Source: Rhizobium sp. WSM4643 (GTDB lineage: Bacteria > Pseudomonadota > Alphaproteobacteria > Rhizobiales > Rhizobiaceae). Taken from it: DNA of 64,000 nucleotides. Both the position numbers and the translations under genes were made by a program. Location of the stretch: assembly GCF_025152745.1 (NCBI RefSeq), contig NZ_CP104040.1, positions 3,840,501-3,904,500 of the forward strand, written 5' to 3'. This document shows positions 54,752-63,926 of the stretch, piece by piece. The notes beneath the pieces are model-generated. The model did not search any database. It was given only the letters and a program-made list of their open reading frames with translations, and was not told the origin of the DNA. Every line of letters starts with the position of its first letter. Position 1 is the first letter of the stretch.

Positions 54752-55915
54752 ATGATGACGAATCTGTTGAAATCCTGCACGGCAGCGCTCGCCTGCCTGA
54801 GCTTCGCGACACAGGGAATCGCCGCCGAACCGCTGAAGGCCTTGGGCAAGGGCGAAGGTGCAGTCAGCATCGTGGCCTGGGCCGGCTATATCGAGCGCGG
54901 CGAAACCGATAAGAATTACGACTGGGTCACCGATTTCGAAAAGGAGACCGGCTGCAAGGTCTCCGTCAAGACCGCCGCCACCTCCGATGAAATGGTATCG
55001 CTGATGAACGAGGGCGGCTTCGATCTCGTCACCGCATCGGGCGACGCCTCGCTCCGCCTCATCGCCGGCAAACGTGTCCAGCCGATCAACACCGATCTGA
55101 TCCCGAGCTTCAAGACCGTCGACGAGCGCCTGCAGAACGGCCCGTGGTACACGGTCGGCGGCGTGCATTACGGCGTGCCCTATCTCTGGGGGCCGAACGT
55201 GCTGATGTACAATACCGACGCCTTCAAGGACAAGGCGCCGACCAGCTGGAATGTCGTCTTCGAAGAGCAGACGCTGCCCGACGGCAAGTCGAACAAGGGC
55301 CGCGTCCAGGCCTATGACGGCGCAATCTACATTGCCGACGCCGCGATGTATCTGATGGCCCATAAGCCGGATCTCGGCATCAAGGACCCCTACGAGCTGA
55401 ACGAGGACCAGTACAAGGCCGCCCTCGACCTCTTGCGCGGCCAGCGCAAGCTCGTCTCGCGCTACTGGCACGACGCGATGATCCAGATCGACGATTTCAA
55501 GAACGAAGGCGTCGTCGCTTCCGGCTCCTGGCCCTTCCAGGTGAACCTGCTGCAGGCCGACAAGCAGAAGATCGCCTCCACCTTCCCGGATGAAGGCGTG
55601 ACCGGCTGGGCCGATACCACCATGCTGCACGCCGACAGCGAGCATCCGAACTGCGCCTATATGTGGATGGAACATTCGCTGAAGGCCAAGGTCCAGGGCG
55701 ACGCCGCCGCCTGGTTCGGCGCCGTTCCCTCCGTTCCCGCCGCCTGCAAGGGCAACGAACTGATGGGCGATGCCGGCTGCGCCACCAACGGCTTCGATCA
55801 CTTCGACAAGATCAAGTTCTGGAAGACCCCGGTCGCCAAATGCGCCACCCAGAGCGAATGCGTGCCGTACCATCGTTGGGTGTCGGATTATATCGGCGTG
55901 ATCGGCGGGCGGTAA
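54752..55915 (+). CDS. Putrescine/spermidine-type ABC transporter binding protein (YdcS/PotF-like)
   Basis: 387 residues with a signal peptide (MMTNLLKSCTAALACLSFATQGIAA). The body resembles YdcS (VSIVAWAGYIERGETDKNYDWV; GGVHYGVPYLWGPNVLMYNTDAF; ASGSWPFQVNLLQADK) of the polyamine-binding family. First gene of a five-gene set with ATPase, two permeases and an aldehyde dehydrogenase, the YdcSTUV-W order known for putrescine use. Two ATGs 54752 and 54755 are both possible. A RIME-like repeat lies between this gene and the ATPase gene. Confidence 0.88.
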   Translation: MMTNLLKSCTAALACLSFATQGIAAEPLKALGKGEGAVSIVAWAGYIERGETDKNYDWVTDFEKETGCKVSVKTAATSDEMVSLMNEGGFDLVTASGDASLRLIAGKRVQPINTDLIPSFKTVDERLQNGPWYTVGGVHYGVPYLWGPNVLMYNTDAFKDKAPTSWNVVFEEQTLPDGKSNKGRVQAYDGAIYIADAAMYLMAHKPDLGIKDPYELNEDQYKAALDLLRGQRKLVSRYWHDAMIQIDDFKNEGVVASGSWPFQVNLLQADKQKIASTFPDEGVTGWADTTMLHADSEHPNCAYMWMEHSLKAKVQGDAAAWFGAVPSVPAACKGNELMGDAGCATNGFDHFDKIKFWKTPVAKCATQSECVPYHRWVSDYIGVIGGR

Positions 55916-55949
55916 TTTACGTCCTCACCGAGATGACCGTTGTAGCGTG

Positions 55950-56085
55950 AGACCCCTTCCCAACCCCTCCCCACAAGGGAGGGGCTCCGAGTGGCACCGC
56001 CGAATTCCTGCCGAAACACCAAGGTATTTGCGAAAGGGGTACGGCAGATTAAGCCCCTTCCCCTCGTGGGGAGGGGTTTGGGGCG
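55950..56085. repeat. RIME-like repeat within the putrescine operon
   Basis: Two GC-rich palindromic modules, CCCCTCCCC-ACAA-GGGAGGGG and CCCCTTCCCCTCGTGGGGAGGGG, in the 226-base gap between the binding-protein and ATPase genes. Confidence 0.72.
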
Positions 56086-56141
56086 GGGTCATATGAACCA
56101 AGACCGCAGCCTTTCTAAAAGCAAAGAAGCCGGAGCCCCCA

Positions 56142-57128
56142 ATGACGTCAGCCGTCCGTTTCCAGCAGGTATCGCGCCATTTCGGTCAGGTTCGCGCCGT
56201 CGACGGCGTCGATCTCGAGATTGCGCCGGGCGAGTTCTTCGCGATGCTTGGCCCCTCCGGCTCGGGCAAGACGACGTGCTTGCGATTGATAGCCGGCTTC
56301 GAACAGCCGACATCGGGCCATATCCAGATCTTCGGCGAGACGGCCGAGGGCGTCCCGCCCTATCGCCGCAACGTCAACACCGTATTCCAGGACTATGCGC
56401 TCTTCCCGCATCTGAACATCCTCGACAATGTCGCCTACGGGCTGATGGTCAAGGGCATCTGCAAGGCGGAACGGGTGAAGGCAGCAGGCGACGCCCTCGA
56501 GCTCGTCAAGCTGCCGGGTTACGGCGCCCGCCGCCCCGGCCAGCTGTCCGGTGGCCAGCGCCAGCGCGTGGCCCTGGCCCGCGCGCTCGTCAACAAGCCG
56601 AAGGTGCTGCTGCTCGACGAGCCGCTCGGCGCCCTGGACTTGAAACTGCGCGAACAGATGCAGGAGGAGTTGAAGAGCCTCCAGCGCGCGCTCGGCATCA
56701 CCTTCATATTTGTCACCCACGATCAGGGCGAGGCCCTGTCCATGGCCGACCGCGTCGCCGTCTTCAACGATGGCAACATCGTGCAGGAGGGCACGCCGCA
56801 GGATATCTACCGCCGCCCGAAGAACCGCTTCGTCGCCGATTTCGTCGGCTCGTCGAACGTCATCGCGCCTGATCTGATGGCCTCGTTCGGCGGCGAAAGA
56901 CGCTGGGCAAGCCTTCGTCCCGAAGCAATCCGGCTGGCAGGCGACGGCGTCGAGGCGCAGGTCGACAATGCGAGCTTCCTCGGCGCAGCCACGCGCCTCA
57001 CCGTTGGCCTCCGGGGGGTGCGGCTGCATGTGATGCTGCCGGCGGGCGCAGATGTGCCTGTCATCGGCGCCGGCATACGCCTTGCTTGGCAGCCCGGCGA
57101 TATCCACTACATGGATGACGCGGCATGA
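56142..57128 (+). CDS. Polyamine-type ABC transporter ATP-binding protein (YdcT/PotA-like)
   Basis: 328 residues. Walker A GPSGSGKTT, Q-loop VFQDYALFPHL, signature LSGGQRQRVALARAL, Walker B LLLDEPLGALD and the D/H loops (FVTHDQGEALSM) are all normal, followed by a TOBE-like C-terminal domain. It energises putrescine-type uptake. Its stop overlaps the first permease start (ATGA). GGAG precedes the ATG. Confidence 0.93.
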   Translation: MTSAVRFQQVSRHFGQVRAVDGVDLEIAPGEFFAMLGPSGSGKTTCLRLIAGFEQPTSGHIQIFGETAEGVPPYRRNVNTVFQDYALFPHLNILDNVAYGLMVKGICKAERVKAAGDALELVKLPGYGARRPGQLSGGQRQRVALARALVNKPKVLLLDEPLGALDLKLREQMQEELKSLQRALGITFIFVTHDQGEALSMADRVAVFNDGNIVQEGTPQDIYRRPKNRFVADFVGSSNVIAPDLMASFGGERRWASLRPEAIRLAGDGVEAQVDNASFLGAATRLTVGLRGVRLHVMLPAGADVPVIGAGIRLAWQPGDIHYMDDAA

Positions 57129-58090
57129 CGGCGATCTTCATCACCTCCAATGAGGCGACATCGATTCTTCCGGGGCGCGGCGGCCTCTTCGGCCGGCTGT
57201 CCGATGTCTTCTGGCGGCATCCGAAACTGCTGCTCTTCCTGATGCTGACGCCGCCGCTGCTTTGGCTCGCCATCATCTATATCGGTTCGCTGCTCGCCCT
57301 GCTTCTGCAGAGTTTCTTTTCGATCGACGATTTCTCAGGCCTGGTGAATTACGAATTCACCCTTTCGACCTATGCGCAGCTTCTAAACCCGACGAATTTC
57401 GACATCATCATCCGCACTTTCGTCATGGCAGCGCTGGTGACCATCGCTTCCGCCTTGATCGCTTTCCCGATCGCCTACTACACAGCGCGTTATGCGCAAG
57501 GCAAATGGAAGGCGCTTTTCTATCTCGGCATCATGCTGCCGCTCTGGTCGAGCTATCTCGTCAAGATCTACGCCTGGAAGCTCATCCTCGCCAAGGAAGG
57601 CATCCTCACCTGGATCTTCGAGAAGGTGCATCTCTCCTGGCTGCTGGACGGTATCCTGAACCTGCCTGTTATCGGCGGCAATTCGCTCTCGGTGAGCTAC
57701 CTCGGCACCTTCATCGTCTTCGTCTATATCTGGCTGCCTTATATGATCCTGCCGACACAGGCAGCCCTCGAGCGTGTGCCTGGCAACCTGATCGAGGCAT
57801 CGTCCGATCTCGGTGCCACGCCGCGCCAGACCTTCCGCACCGTGCTGCTGCCGCTGGCATTGCCCGGCATCGTCGCCGGCTCGATCTTCACCTTCTCGCT
57901 GACATTGGGCGATTATATCATCCCGCAGATCATCGGCTCGTCCAGGCTCTTCATCGGCCAGGCGGTCTATACCCAGCAGGGAACGGCCGGCAACGTGCCG
58001 CTGGCGGCCGCTTTCTCCGTCGTGCCGATCGTCATCATGGCGCTCTATCTCTGGCTCGCCAAGAAACAGGGGGCCTTCGATGCGCTCTGA
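57125..58090 (+). CDS. Polyamine-type ABC transporter permease (YdcU/PotB-like)
   Basis: 321 residues with six membrane spans. The conserved cytoplasmic EAA-type loop is [29 protein letters not shown]. It starts in the stop codon of the ATPase gene (ATGA) and overlaps the next permease by 11 bases, so three genes are translationally linked. With its partner it forms the uptake channel. Confidence 0.92.
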   Translation: MTAIFITSNEATSILPGRGGLFGRLSDVFWRHPKLLLFLMLTPPLLWLAIIYIGSLLALLLQSFFSIDDFSGLVNYEFTLSTYAQLLNPTNFDIIIRTFVMAALVTIASALIAFPIAYYTARYAQGKWKALFYLGIMLPLWSSYLVKIYAWKLILAKEGILTWIFEKVHLSWLLDGILNLPVIGGNSLSVSYLGTFIVFVYIWLPYMILPTQAALERVPGNLIEASSDLGATPRQTFRTVLLPLALPGIVAGSIFTFSLTLGDYIIPQIIGSSRLFIGQAVYTQQGTAGNVPLAAAFSVVPIVIMALYLWLAKKQGAFDAL

Positions 58091-58892
58091 CCTCAAGACA
58101 TCGCCGCTTCCCCTGAAGATCGCAGCGGCCGGCGGGCTGCTCTTCCTACACCTGCCGATCCTCTTGATCTTCGTCTACGCCTTCACGACGGAGGAGAAGA
58201 GCTATCAGTGGCCGCCGCCTGGCCTGACGCTGCAATGGTTCACTGTCGCCTGGAACCGGCCGGATGTCTGGTCGGCGCTTGGGCTTTCCGTGCAGGTCGC
58301 CGTCATCGCGACGGCGATCGCGCTGGTGCTCGGCACGCTCTGTGCGGCAGCCGTCAGCCAGACGAAATTCTTCGGCCGCGAGGCGATCTCACTGCTCGTC
58401 ATCCTGCCGATTGCGCTCCCCGGCATCATCACCGGCATTGCGCTGCGTTCCGCCTTCAGCCTGTTCGATATTCCGTTTTCGGTCTGGACCATCGTACTCG
58501 GTCACGCCACTTTCTGCGTCGTGGTCGTCTACAACAATGCGGTCGCCCGCTTCCGCCGCACCTCAGGCTCGCTGATCGAGGCCTCGATGGATCTCGGCGC
58601 CGACGGCTTTCAGACCTTCCGCCATATCATCCTGCCGAATATCGGCACCGCACTTCTTGCCGGCGGCATGCTCGCCTTCGCGCTGTCCTTCGACGAGGTC
58701 ATCGTCACCACCTTCACCGGCGGCCAGCAATCGACCTTGCCGATCTGGATGCTCGAAGAGCTCATCCGCCCGCGCCAGCGCCCGGTCACCAACGTGGTCG
58801 CCATGGTCGTTGTGCTCGTTACCTTCCTGCCGATCCTGGCAGCCTATTACCTCACCCGCGACGGCGACCAGATCGCCGGCGGCGGCAAATAA
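58080..58892 (+). CDS. Polyamine-type ABC transporter permease (YdcV/PotC-like)
   Basis: 270 residues, six membrane spans, EAA loop [29 protein letters not shown]. Starts 11 bases inside the preceding permease gene and lies 13 bases before the aldehyde dehydrogenase gene. It completes the ABC importer. Confidence 0.92.
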   Translation: MRSDLKTSPLPLKIAAAGGLLFLHLPILLIFVYAFTTEEKSYQWPPPGLTLQWFTVAWNRPDVWSALGLSVQVAVIATAIALVLGTLCAAAVSQTKFFGREAISLLVILPIALPGIITGIALRSAFSLFDIPFSVWTIVLGHATFCVVVVYNNAVARFRRTSGSLIEASMDLGADGFQTFRHIILPNIGTALLAGGMLAFALSFDEVIVTTFTGGQQSTLPIWMLEELIRPRQRPVTNVVAMVVVLVTFLPILAAYYLTRDGDQIAGGGK

Positions 58893-58905
58893 CAGGGAGA
58901 ACATC

Positions 58906-60333
58906 ATGGATATCCAAATGTTGATCGGTTCCCGCTTTGAAAAAGGCACGGAAACTGAAGAGCACGTCCTGAACCCAAAGACGGGCGAAACGGTGCTGGA
59001 CCTTGCCGAAGCGTCGCTTTCCCAGGTCGACGCTGCCGTCGATGCCGCCGAAAAGGCCTTCAAGAGCTGGTCGCAGACAACGCCCGGTGAGCGCTCCGGC
59101 TACCTGCTGAAGATCGCCGATGCAATCGAAAAGGATGCCGTCGGCTTCGCCACGCTGGAAGCGCTGAACTGCGGGAAGCCGATCAATGCCGTGTTGAACG
59201 ACGAAATCCCGGCGATCGTCGATTGTTATCGCTTTTTTGCAGGCGCCGTGCGCAACCTGCACGCACCGGCGGCCGGCGAATACCTGCCCGGCCACACCTC
59301 GATGATCCGTCGCGATCCAATCGGCATCGTCGGCTCGATCGCGCCGTGGAACTATCCGCTGATGATGATGGCTTGGAAGCTGGCGCCAGCGATCGCCGGC
59401 GGCAACACCGTCGTCTTCAAACCCTCGGAGCAGACGCCGTTGACGGCGCTGAAGATGGCCAAGCTACTCTCCGAAATCCTTCCCGAGGGCGTCGTCAACG
59501 TCATCCTCGGCCGCGGCGAAAGTGTCGGCAATGCGCTGATCAATCACGCCAAGATCGGCATGGTCTCGATCACCGGCGATGTCGCCACCGGCAAGAAGGT
59601 GCTGCAGGCTGCTGCCAAGACGGTCAAGCGCACGCATCTGGAACTCGGCGGCAAGGCTCCGGTCATCATCTTCGACGATGCCGATATCGATGCCGTCGTC
59701 GCAGGCATCCGCACCTTCGGCTATTACAATGCCGGCCAGGACTGCACGGCCGCCTGCCGCATCTATGCCGATGCCAAGGTCTACGACAATTTTGTCGCCG
59801 ACCTCTCCTCCGCCGTCTCGAGCATCCGCTTCAACCAGGCCGACGATACCGAAAACGAGATCGGCCCACTGATCTCCAAGCGCCAGCGCGACCGCGTCGA
59901 AAGCTTCGTCGCCCGCGCTTCCGAGCACAAGCACATGGAAATCACCGCCGGTGGCAAGGTCTCCGGCGACAAGGGCTTCTTCTTCACCCCGACGGTCATC
60001 GCAGGCGCTACGCAGGACGACGAGATCGTCCGCCGCGAGGTCTTCGGCCCGGTCGTCTCGGTCACCCGCTTCTCCGATGCCGACGACGCAGTTGCCTGGG
60101 CAAACGACAGCGACTACGGCCTGGCCTCCTCCGTCTGGACCAAGGATATCGGTCGCGGCATGAAGACCGCCGCCCGCCTGCAATATGGCTGCACCTGGAT
60201 CAACACGCATTTCATGCTGGTCAACGAGATGCCGCATGGCGGCCTCAAACAGTCGGGCTACGGCAAGGATATGTCGGTCTACGCGCTGGAAGATTACACG
60301 GCGGTGCGCCACGTGATGATCAATCACGGCTGA
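58906..60333 (+). CDS. patD: Gamma-aminobutyraldehyde dehydrogenase-like aldehyde dehydrogenase
   Basis: 475 residues. The catalytic cysteine is in [10 protein letters not shown] and the general base in [33 protein letters not shown] is the NAD-binding part. It is close to PatD/YdcW, which oxidises 4-aminobutanal from putrescine to GABA. AGGGAGAACATC precedes ATG 58906. The last gene of the ydcSTUV-like operon, so imported putrescine is presumably degraded via GABA; no putrescine aminotransferase gene is seen here. Confidence 0.9.
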   Translation: MDIQMLIGSRFEKGTETEEHVLNPKTGETVLDLAEASLSQVDAAVDAAEKAFKSWSQTTPGERSGYLLKIADAIEKDAVGFATLEALNCGKPINAVLNDEIPAIVDCYRFFAGAVRNLHAPAAGEYLPGHTSMIRRDPIGIVGSIAPWNYPLMMMAWKLAPAIAGGNTVVFKPSEQTPLTALKMAKLLSEILPEGVVNVILGRGESVGNALINHAKIGMVSITGDVATGKKVLQAAAKTVKRTHLELGGKAPVIIFDDADIDAVVAGIRTFGYYNAGQDCTAACRIYADAKVYDNFVADLSSAVSSIRFNQADDTENEIGPLISKRQRDRVESFVARASEHKHMEITAGGKVSGDKGFFFTPTVIAGATQDDEIVRREVFGPVVSVTRFSDADDAVAWANDSDYGLASSVWTKDIGRGMKTAARLQYGCTWINTHFMLVNEMPHGGLKQSGYGKDMSVYALEDYTAVRHVMINHG

Positions 60334-60412
60334 CGGCGAAAGGATATCCCACGGATATGAAGCGCGCCTCCGGCCGAACGACTGCTCGACGCGACATCCG
60401 CCGCGGAATATC

Positions 60413-61036
60413 TCAAGCCGTGTGGCCGTAAAGCGCCAGCAATTGTTCGCCGCCGCTCCAGACCATGTCGAACGCGACATAGACGATGATCGCAAGGCCG
60501 ATCCAGCCGATCCACCTGAAGCGGTTGAGCAGCTTGGCGACGAAATTCAACGCGACGCCCATCAGCAGCACCGAAAGGAGGAGGCCGAAGATTAACGCGT
60601 TTGTGTTCTCTTTCGCAGCACCGGCAACGGCGAGCACATTGTCCAGCGACATCGAGACGTCGGCGAAGATGATCTGGCCGATCGCCTGCCGGAAGAGCTT
60701 CGGCTTGATATGGGAGACCGCATCGCCGGCATGAGCTTCCTCCGCTTCCGCCGAGAGCAGCTCGCAGCCCATCGTCCAGCAGATCCACAGCAGCATCAGG
60801 CCGCCGGCAAGCGTGATGCCGGTGATGACAAGAAGCCTGGCAGCGATAATGGCGAAGATGATGCGGATGACGGCCGCCGCTGCAATGCCGACGGCGATCG
60901 CCTTGCCGCGCAGCTCGCTGACGAGGCCGGCAGCGGCCATGCCGATGACGATGACATTGTCTGCCGACAGCAGGAGGTTGATCATGATGACTTCGAAATA
61001 GGCGGAGATTGTATGTTGGTCCAGAAAAGCTGGCAT
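60413..61036 (-). CDS. TerC-family membrane protein (YjbE/YkoY-like)
   Basis: 207 residues from ATG 61036, or 216 from an upstream TTG. About six spans with the TerC motifs INLLLSADNVIVIGMAAAGL and FADVSMSLDNVLAVAGA, whose aspartates are likely metal ligands. Related proteins export manganese. It lies on the opposite strand to the putrescine operon and converges with it. It is only distantly like the TerC at 46.8 kb, and no structured leader of that kind is apparent. Confidence 0.87.
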   Translation of the reverse strand: MPAFLDQHTISAYFEVIMINLLLSADNVIVIGMAAAGLVSELRGKAIAVGIAAAAVIRIIFAIIAARLLVITGITLAGGLMLLWICWTMGCELLSAEAEEAHAGDAVSHIKPKLFRQAIGQIIFADVSMSLDNVLAVAGAAKENTNALIFGLLLSVLLMGVALNFVAKLLNRFRWIGWIGLAIIVYVAFDMVWSGGEQLLALYGHTA

Positions 61037-61203
61037 GATGGCGGAGCTTTCATCGATGGGCAAATCGACAATCTCTTGAAACAGATCGTATAGGCTTTGA
61101 AAAGAGCCTCATTTACCCAGGGAGAACGCCAGCCCATTTCAAATGAACTGGAACAATTTGCCGGTTGCTGCGTCTTTCCCAGGCAACCGCAAAGGATGAC
61201 GTC

Positions 61204-61377
61204 ATGTTGAAATGGGCTCTGATATTTTTCGTGATTTCGATCATCGCCGGCTTCTTCGGTTTCTCCGGCGTCTCCGCCGCCACCGCGACGATAGCCCGCG
61301 TTCTCTTCGGCATCGCGCTGGTGATCTTCCTGATCTTCCTCGTCCTTGCACTGATGGCCGGCCAGGCGGTTCTGTAA
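61204..61377 (+). CDS. DUF1328-family small membrane protein (YtjA-like)
   Basis: 57 residues, nearly all hydrophobic ([20 protein letters not shown] ... [22 protein letters not shown]), the size and pattern of DUF1328 proteins. AAAGGA precedes the ATG. Function unknown; relatives appear in stress regulons. Confidence 0.87.
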   Translation: MLKWALIFFVISIIAGFFGFSGVSAATATIARVLFGIALVIFLIFLVLALMAGQAVL

Positions 61378-61406
61378 GCGGACGGACGGCTCAGCGCAGC
61401 CTGAGG

Positions 61407-61450
61407 CATGTCGCGCAAAAAGTGTGCGGCGGCTTTGCAAGCACGACATG
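61407..61450 (+). repeat. Dispersed hairpin repeat, copy 5 (single hairpin)
   Basis: Arms CATGTCG / CGACATG enclose CAAAAAGTGTGCGGCGGC-TTTGC, recognisably the family core. The arms share nothing with the other copies but remain perfectly complementary. Confidence 0.7.
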
Positions 61451-61663
61451 TGGAAATCAAAGGGAATCGGAAAGATCGCGACGCGCCTTAGGCTCGTTCC
61501 GACACACGATTCGAAGGAGAGGTTGAGATGGAGGGGCGGCGCGGCTCTTCGCCCCTCTACTCCGCCCTTCGGCAATGGGCGGTGGCCCTTTTGATCCCGC
61601 CGCATATTCCATGTGCCATCGTCATTCGTTCTCTTGCCAAGGTATGCTGACTTCGGCGCATGT

Positions 61664-62107
61664 TCACGACAACGCAGCCCTGAGCCACGGATGCATCCCG
61701 GCCCGCTTTCTCAGCAGCCTGTCGATCGATATGGCTCCCGCACCGGAAGCCGCCAGGACGAACATGCCGCCGGCAATCGCCAGGTCTTTCTCGAAATGCA
61801 GCAGCTCGTTCTGGCTCGCAAAGTTCGTGTGAAAGAGCAAGGCGGTCGCCAGGCAGAAGAGCGCCAGCGCCAGTGCGCCAAGCCGAGTGAGGAAGCCTGT
61901 CGCGACGGAAAGGCCGGCGCCGATCTGAAGGGCAATGGTGGCAAGCGCGATCGGCGCCGATAGTCCCAGTTTTGCGAAAATGTCGACGGTCGCCGTGATA
62001 TCTGCCGCGAGCGACCAACCTTCGTGCAGGAAGATCAGCGACAGCAGGAGCCTGCCGAGGAAAAGAATGAGATCGGCCAGTCCGGGCCGGCTTGAGGCGC
62101 TTTCCAT
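61664..62107 (-). CDS. DoxX-family membrane protein
   Basis: 147 residues, four membrane spans (LILFLGRLLLSLIFLHEGW; IALATIALQIGAGLSVATGF; LALALFCLATALLFH; DLAIAGGMFVLAASGAG). GGAGG is better spaced for ATG 62107 than for the ATG three bases before. Last gene of a likely MBL-TPR-DoxX operon. Some DoxX relatives act in sulfur or quinone redox reactions; role here unknown. Confidence 0.85.
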   Translation of the reverse strand: MESASSRPGLADLILFLGRLLLSLIFLHEGWSLAADITATVDIFAKLGLSAPIALATIALQIGAGLSVATGFLTRLGALALALFCLATALLFHTNFASQNELLHFEKDLAIAGGMFVLAASGAGAISIDRLLRKRAGMHPWLRAALS

Positions 62108-62124
62108 CATACCCTCCAGTTAGA

Positions 62125-62151
62125 AGAGCAGGCGGCTCTCCCGCCTGCTCT
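62125..62151 (-). terminator. Hairpin in the TPR-DoxX gap
   Basis: 11-bp stem AGAGCAGGCGG / CCGCCTGCTCT with a 5-base loop. No T-tract follows, so it may only reduce read-through or protect the upstream transcript. Confidence 0.6.
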
Positions 62152-62167
62152 TGCGTTCATATGCTCG

Positions 62168-62632
62168 TCAATTGCCGTCCTTGGCCGCGATGACCTTTTG
62201 CAGATCTTCGAGTTCCTCGCAGCCGCTTGGACAAAGTTGCTTCAGCGATGACACCTGCTCCTCCGCCTTCGCCATATCGCCCGTCTCGACATAGAGTTCG
62301 CCGAGATATTCACGCGCTGCCCTGTGATCTGGCTGCAGCTCCAGCGCCTTGGTGTAGTAGGTCAGCGACGTTCTGTAGTCGCCGGTCTTGCGCAGCGTAT
62401 ATCCCATCAGATTATAGACATCCGCCTGCTGGTTGTCTTCGGCAAGACCGCGAAGCTCTGCCAACGCACCAGCATAGTCCTTGGCATCGATCTTGGCGCG
62501 CGCCGAGGTCAGGTCGGGAGCGTCTGCCGATTGCATGTTGTCGACGGCAAAGGCGGGAAACGCCGTCACCGCGGAGAAGCCTGCGGATATAGCGCAAAGC
62601 CAGATGTATCCGAGAATTGCATATTTCGTCAT
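62168..62632 (-). CDS. Exported TPR-repeat protein
   Basis: 154 residues. A signal peptide (MTKYAILGYIWLCAISAGFSAVTAFPAFA) is followed by about three TPR units (YNLMGYTLRKTGDYRTSLTYYTKALELQPDHRAAREYLGELYVETGD) and a C-terminal CPSGCEELEDL pair of cysteines. Probably a periplasmic protein-binding adaptor. GAAAGGAGATCACC precedes the ATG. It lies 20 bases downstream of the MBL gene. Confidence 0.85.
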   Translation of the reverse strand: MTKYAILGYIWLCAISAGFSAVTAFPAFAVDNMQSADAPDLTSARAKIDAKDYAGALAELRGLAEDNQQADVYNLMGYTLRKTGDYRTSLTYYTKALELQPDHRAAREYLGELYVETGDMAKAEEQVSSLKQLCPSGCEELEDLQKVIAAKDGN

Positions 62633-62652
62633 GGTGATCTCCTTTCGGCCTT

Positions 62653-63627
62653 TCAGGCCTGGATTGTCGGCGTGAAGCCATAGGCGCTTCCGTCCTTGAC
62701 AAAGGTGCCGGAGCCAGGGAATGGAAAATGTGAGCCGCAAATCGCGATATTGTCGGCAATGATGCGGTCGATAAGACGGCGGCGCGTGTCGATGGCCGTC
62801 GGCCCATCCTGGTCGTAGCTGCCTTGCCATTCAGGATGGGGTGCGAGCAGCGCCGGCACATACATGATATCGGCCGAGACGAGCAGCTGCTTGCTGCCGG
62901 AGGCGACAAGATAGGTCGAATGGCCGGGCGTGTGGCCGGGCGCGGCGACAAGCTGCACGCCGGGTGCGACTTCGGTACCATCGGCGACGAGCTTCCAGTT
63001 CTTCCATTTCGGAAAGACCCCAGCGATGCGCTTGCCTGCCGGTTTGCGGCCTTCGGCGAGCTTTTCGACGCGGCCGGGCGCGGTCCACCAATTGTATTCG
63101 TCGGCATTGACGATGAGCTCGGCATTCGGGAAGATGGGATTGTTGGTGCCCTTTTCCATCAGTCCCCAGACATGGTCGGGATGGAAATGCGAGATCATGA
63201 TCGTATCGATCTTCTTGTAGTCGATCCCCGCCGCCGCCATGTTCGCCGGCAGATGGGTGGCATTTTCCTGCCACTGGCCGACGCCCGAGCCGGCATCCAT
63301 CATGATCAGGCGGTTACCGAGCTTCAGGACCACGACGGTCAGCGGGATCGGCATGAACTCGGTGGTAAGCCCGGCCTTCGATAGCGCCTCCTTGGTATCC
63401 TCGATCGAGGCATTCTTGATGAAGGCCGGGTCATGCGGCTTTCTCCAGATGCCGTCGTAGATTGCCGTAGCCTCGATATCGCCGACCTTGTATTTATAGA
63501 AGCCGACCGCCGGCTCCAGTGGTGTTGCAGCAAATGCCGGCATGACGAATTCAAGCTTCGACGACAGCCCGAATGCAGCAGCCGCAGCAGCCGACCCCAG
63601 GACGGCGCGACGTGACATGGTAAACAT
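62653..63627 (-). CDS. MBL-fold metallo-hydrolase, Tat-exported
   Basis: 324 residues. The N-terminus MFTMSRRAVLGSAAAAAAFG is a twin-arginine signal. The zinc motif SHFHPDHVWG and a later APGHTPGHST supply the metal ligands of a metallo-beta-lactamase fold, with MDAGSG for the first strand. Relatives include lactonases and arylsulfatase-like enzymes; substrate unknown. GAGGAGG lies six bases before the ATG. First gene of the MBL-TPR-DoxX set. Confidence 0.9.
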   Translation of the reverse strand: MFTMSRRAVLGSAAAAAAFGLSSKLEFVMPAFAATPLEPAVGFYKYKVGDIEATAIYDGIWRKPHDPAFIKNASIEDTKEALSKAGLTTEFMPIPLTVVVLKLGNRLIMMDAGSGVGQWQENATHLPANMAAAGIDYKKIDTIMISHFHPDHVWGLMEKGTNNPIFPNAELIVNADEYNWWTAPGRVEKLAEGRKPAGKRIAGVFPKWKNWKLVADGTEVAPGVQLVAAPGHTPGHSTYLVASGSKQLLVSADIMYVPALLAPHPEWQGSYDQDGPTAIDTRRRLIDRIIADNIAICGSHFPFPGSGTFVKDGSAYGFTPTIQA

Positions 63628-63926
63628 GATATGCCTCCTCTTGTTGATGGCATTTCTGGTGGCGAAGACGGCTATTGCTCAGATGTCCTCGCTGACAAAC
63701 TAGATCGCCGGCGGGGAACGGTTATTCCCGATCTTGGGCGTTATTTCTTCAAGCGGTTGAAAAACAAGCGTGATTTCTATCGCGTGCGACCAGCATCCCG
63801 CTGCATGCGGAAAAATCGGCGCCGGCGTGGAATAAAACCGCGTGCCGATCGGTCTAGACGGCAAGGGACCGCATTGCATGCCTGCCGGTCTCACGCCTAA
63901 ATTCTGCTGCTGTTGAGGCAGGGAGG
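63628..63926. other. Intergenic region between divergent MBL and right-edge genes
   Basis: About 300 bases without a supported gene or repeat. It must hold the promoters of the leftward MBL gene and the rightward partial gene. Short frames here lack ribosome sites and homology. Confidence 0.5.

Noticed and set aside
58657-58905. Longer aldehyde dehydrogenase starting at 58657
   Set aside because: This start lies inside the permease gene; ATG 58906 has a good ribosome site and matches where the family begins.
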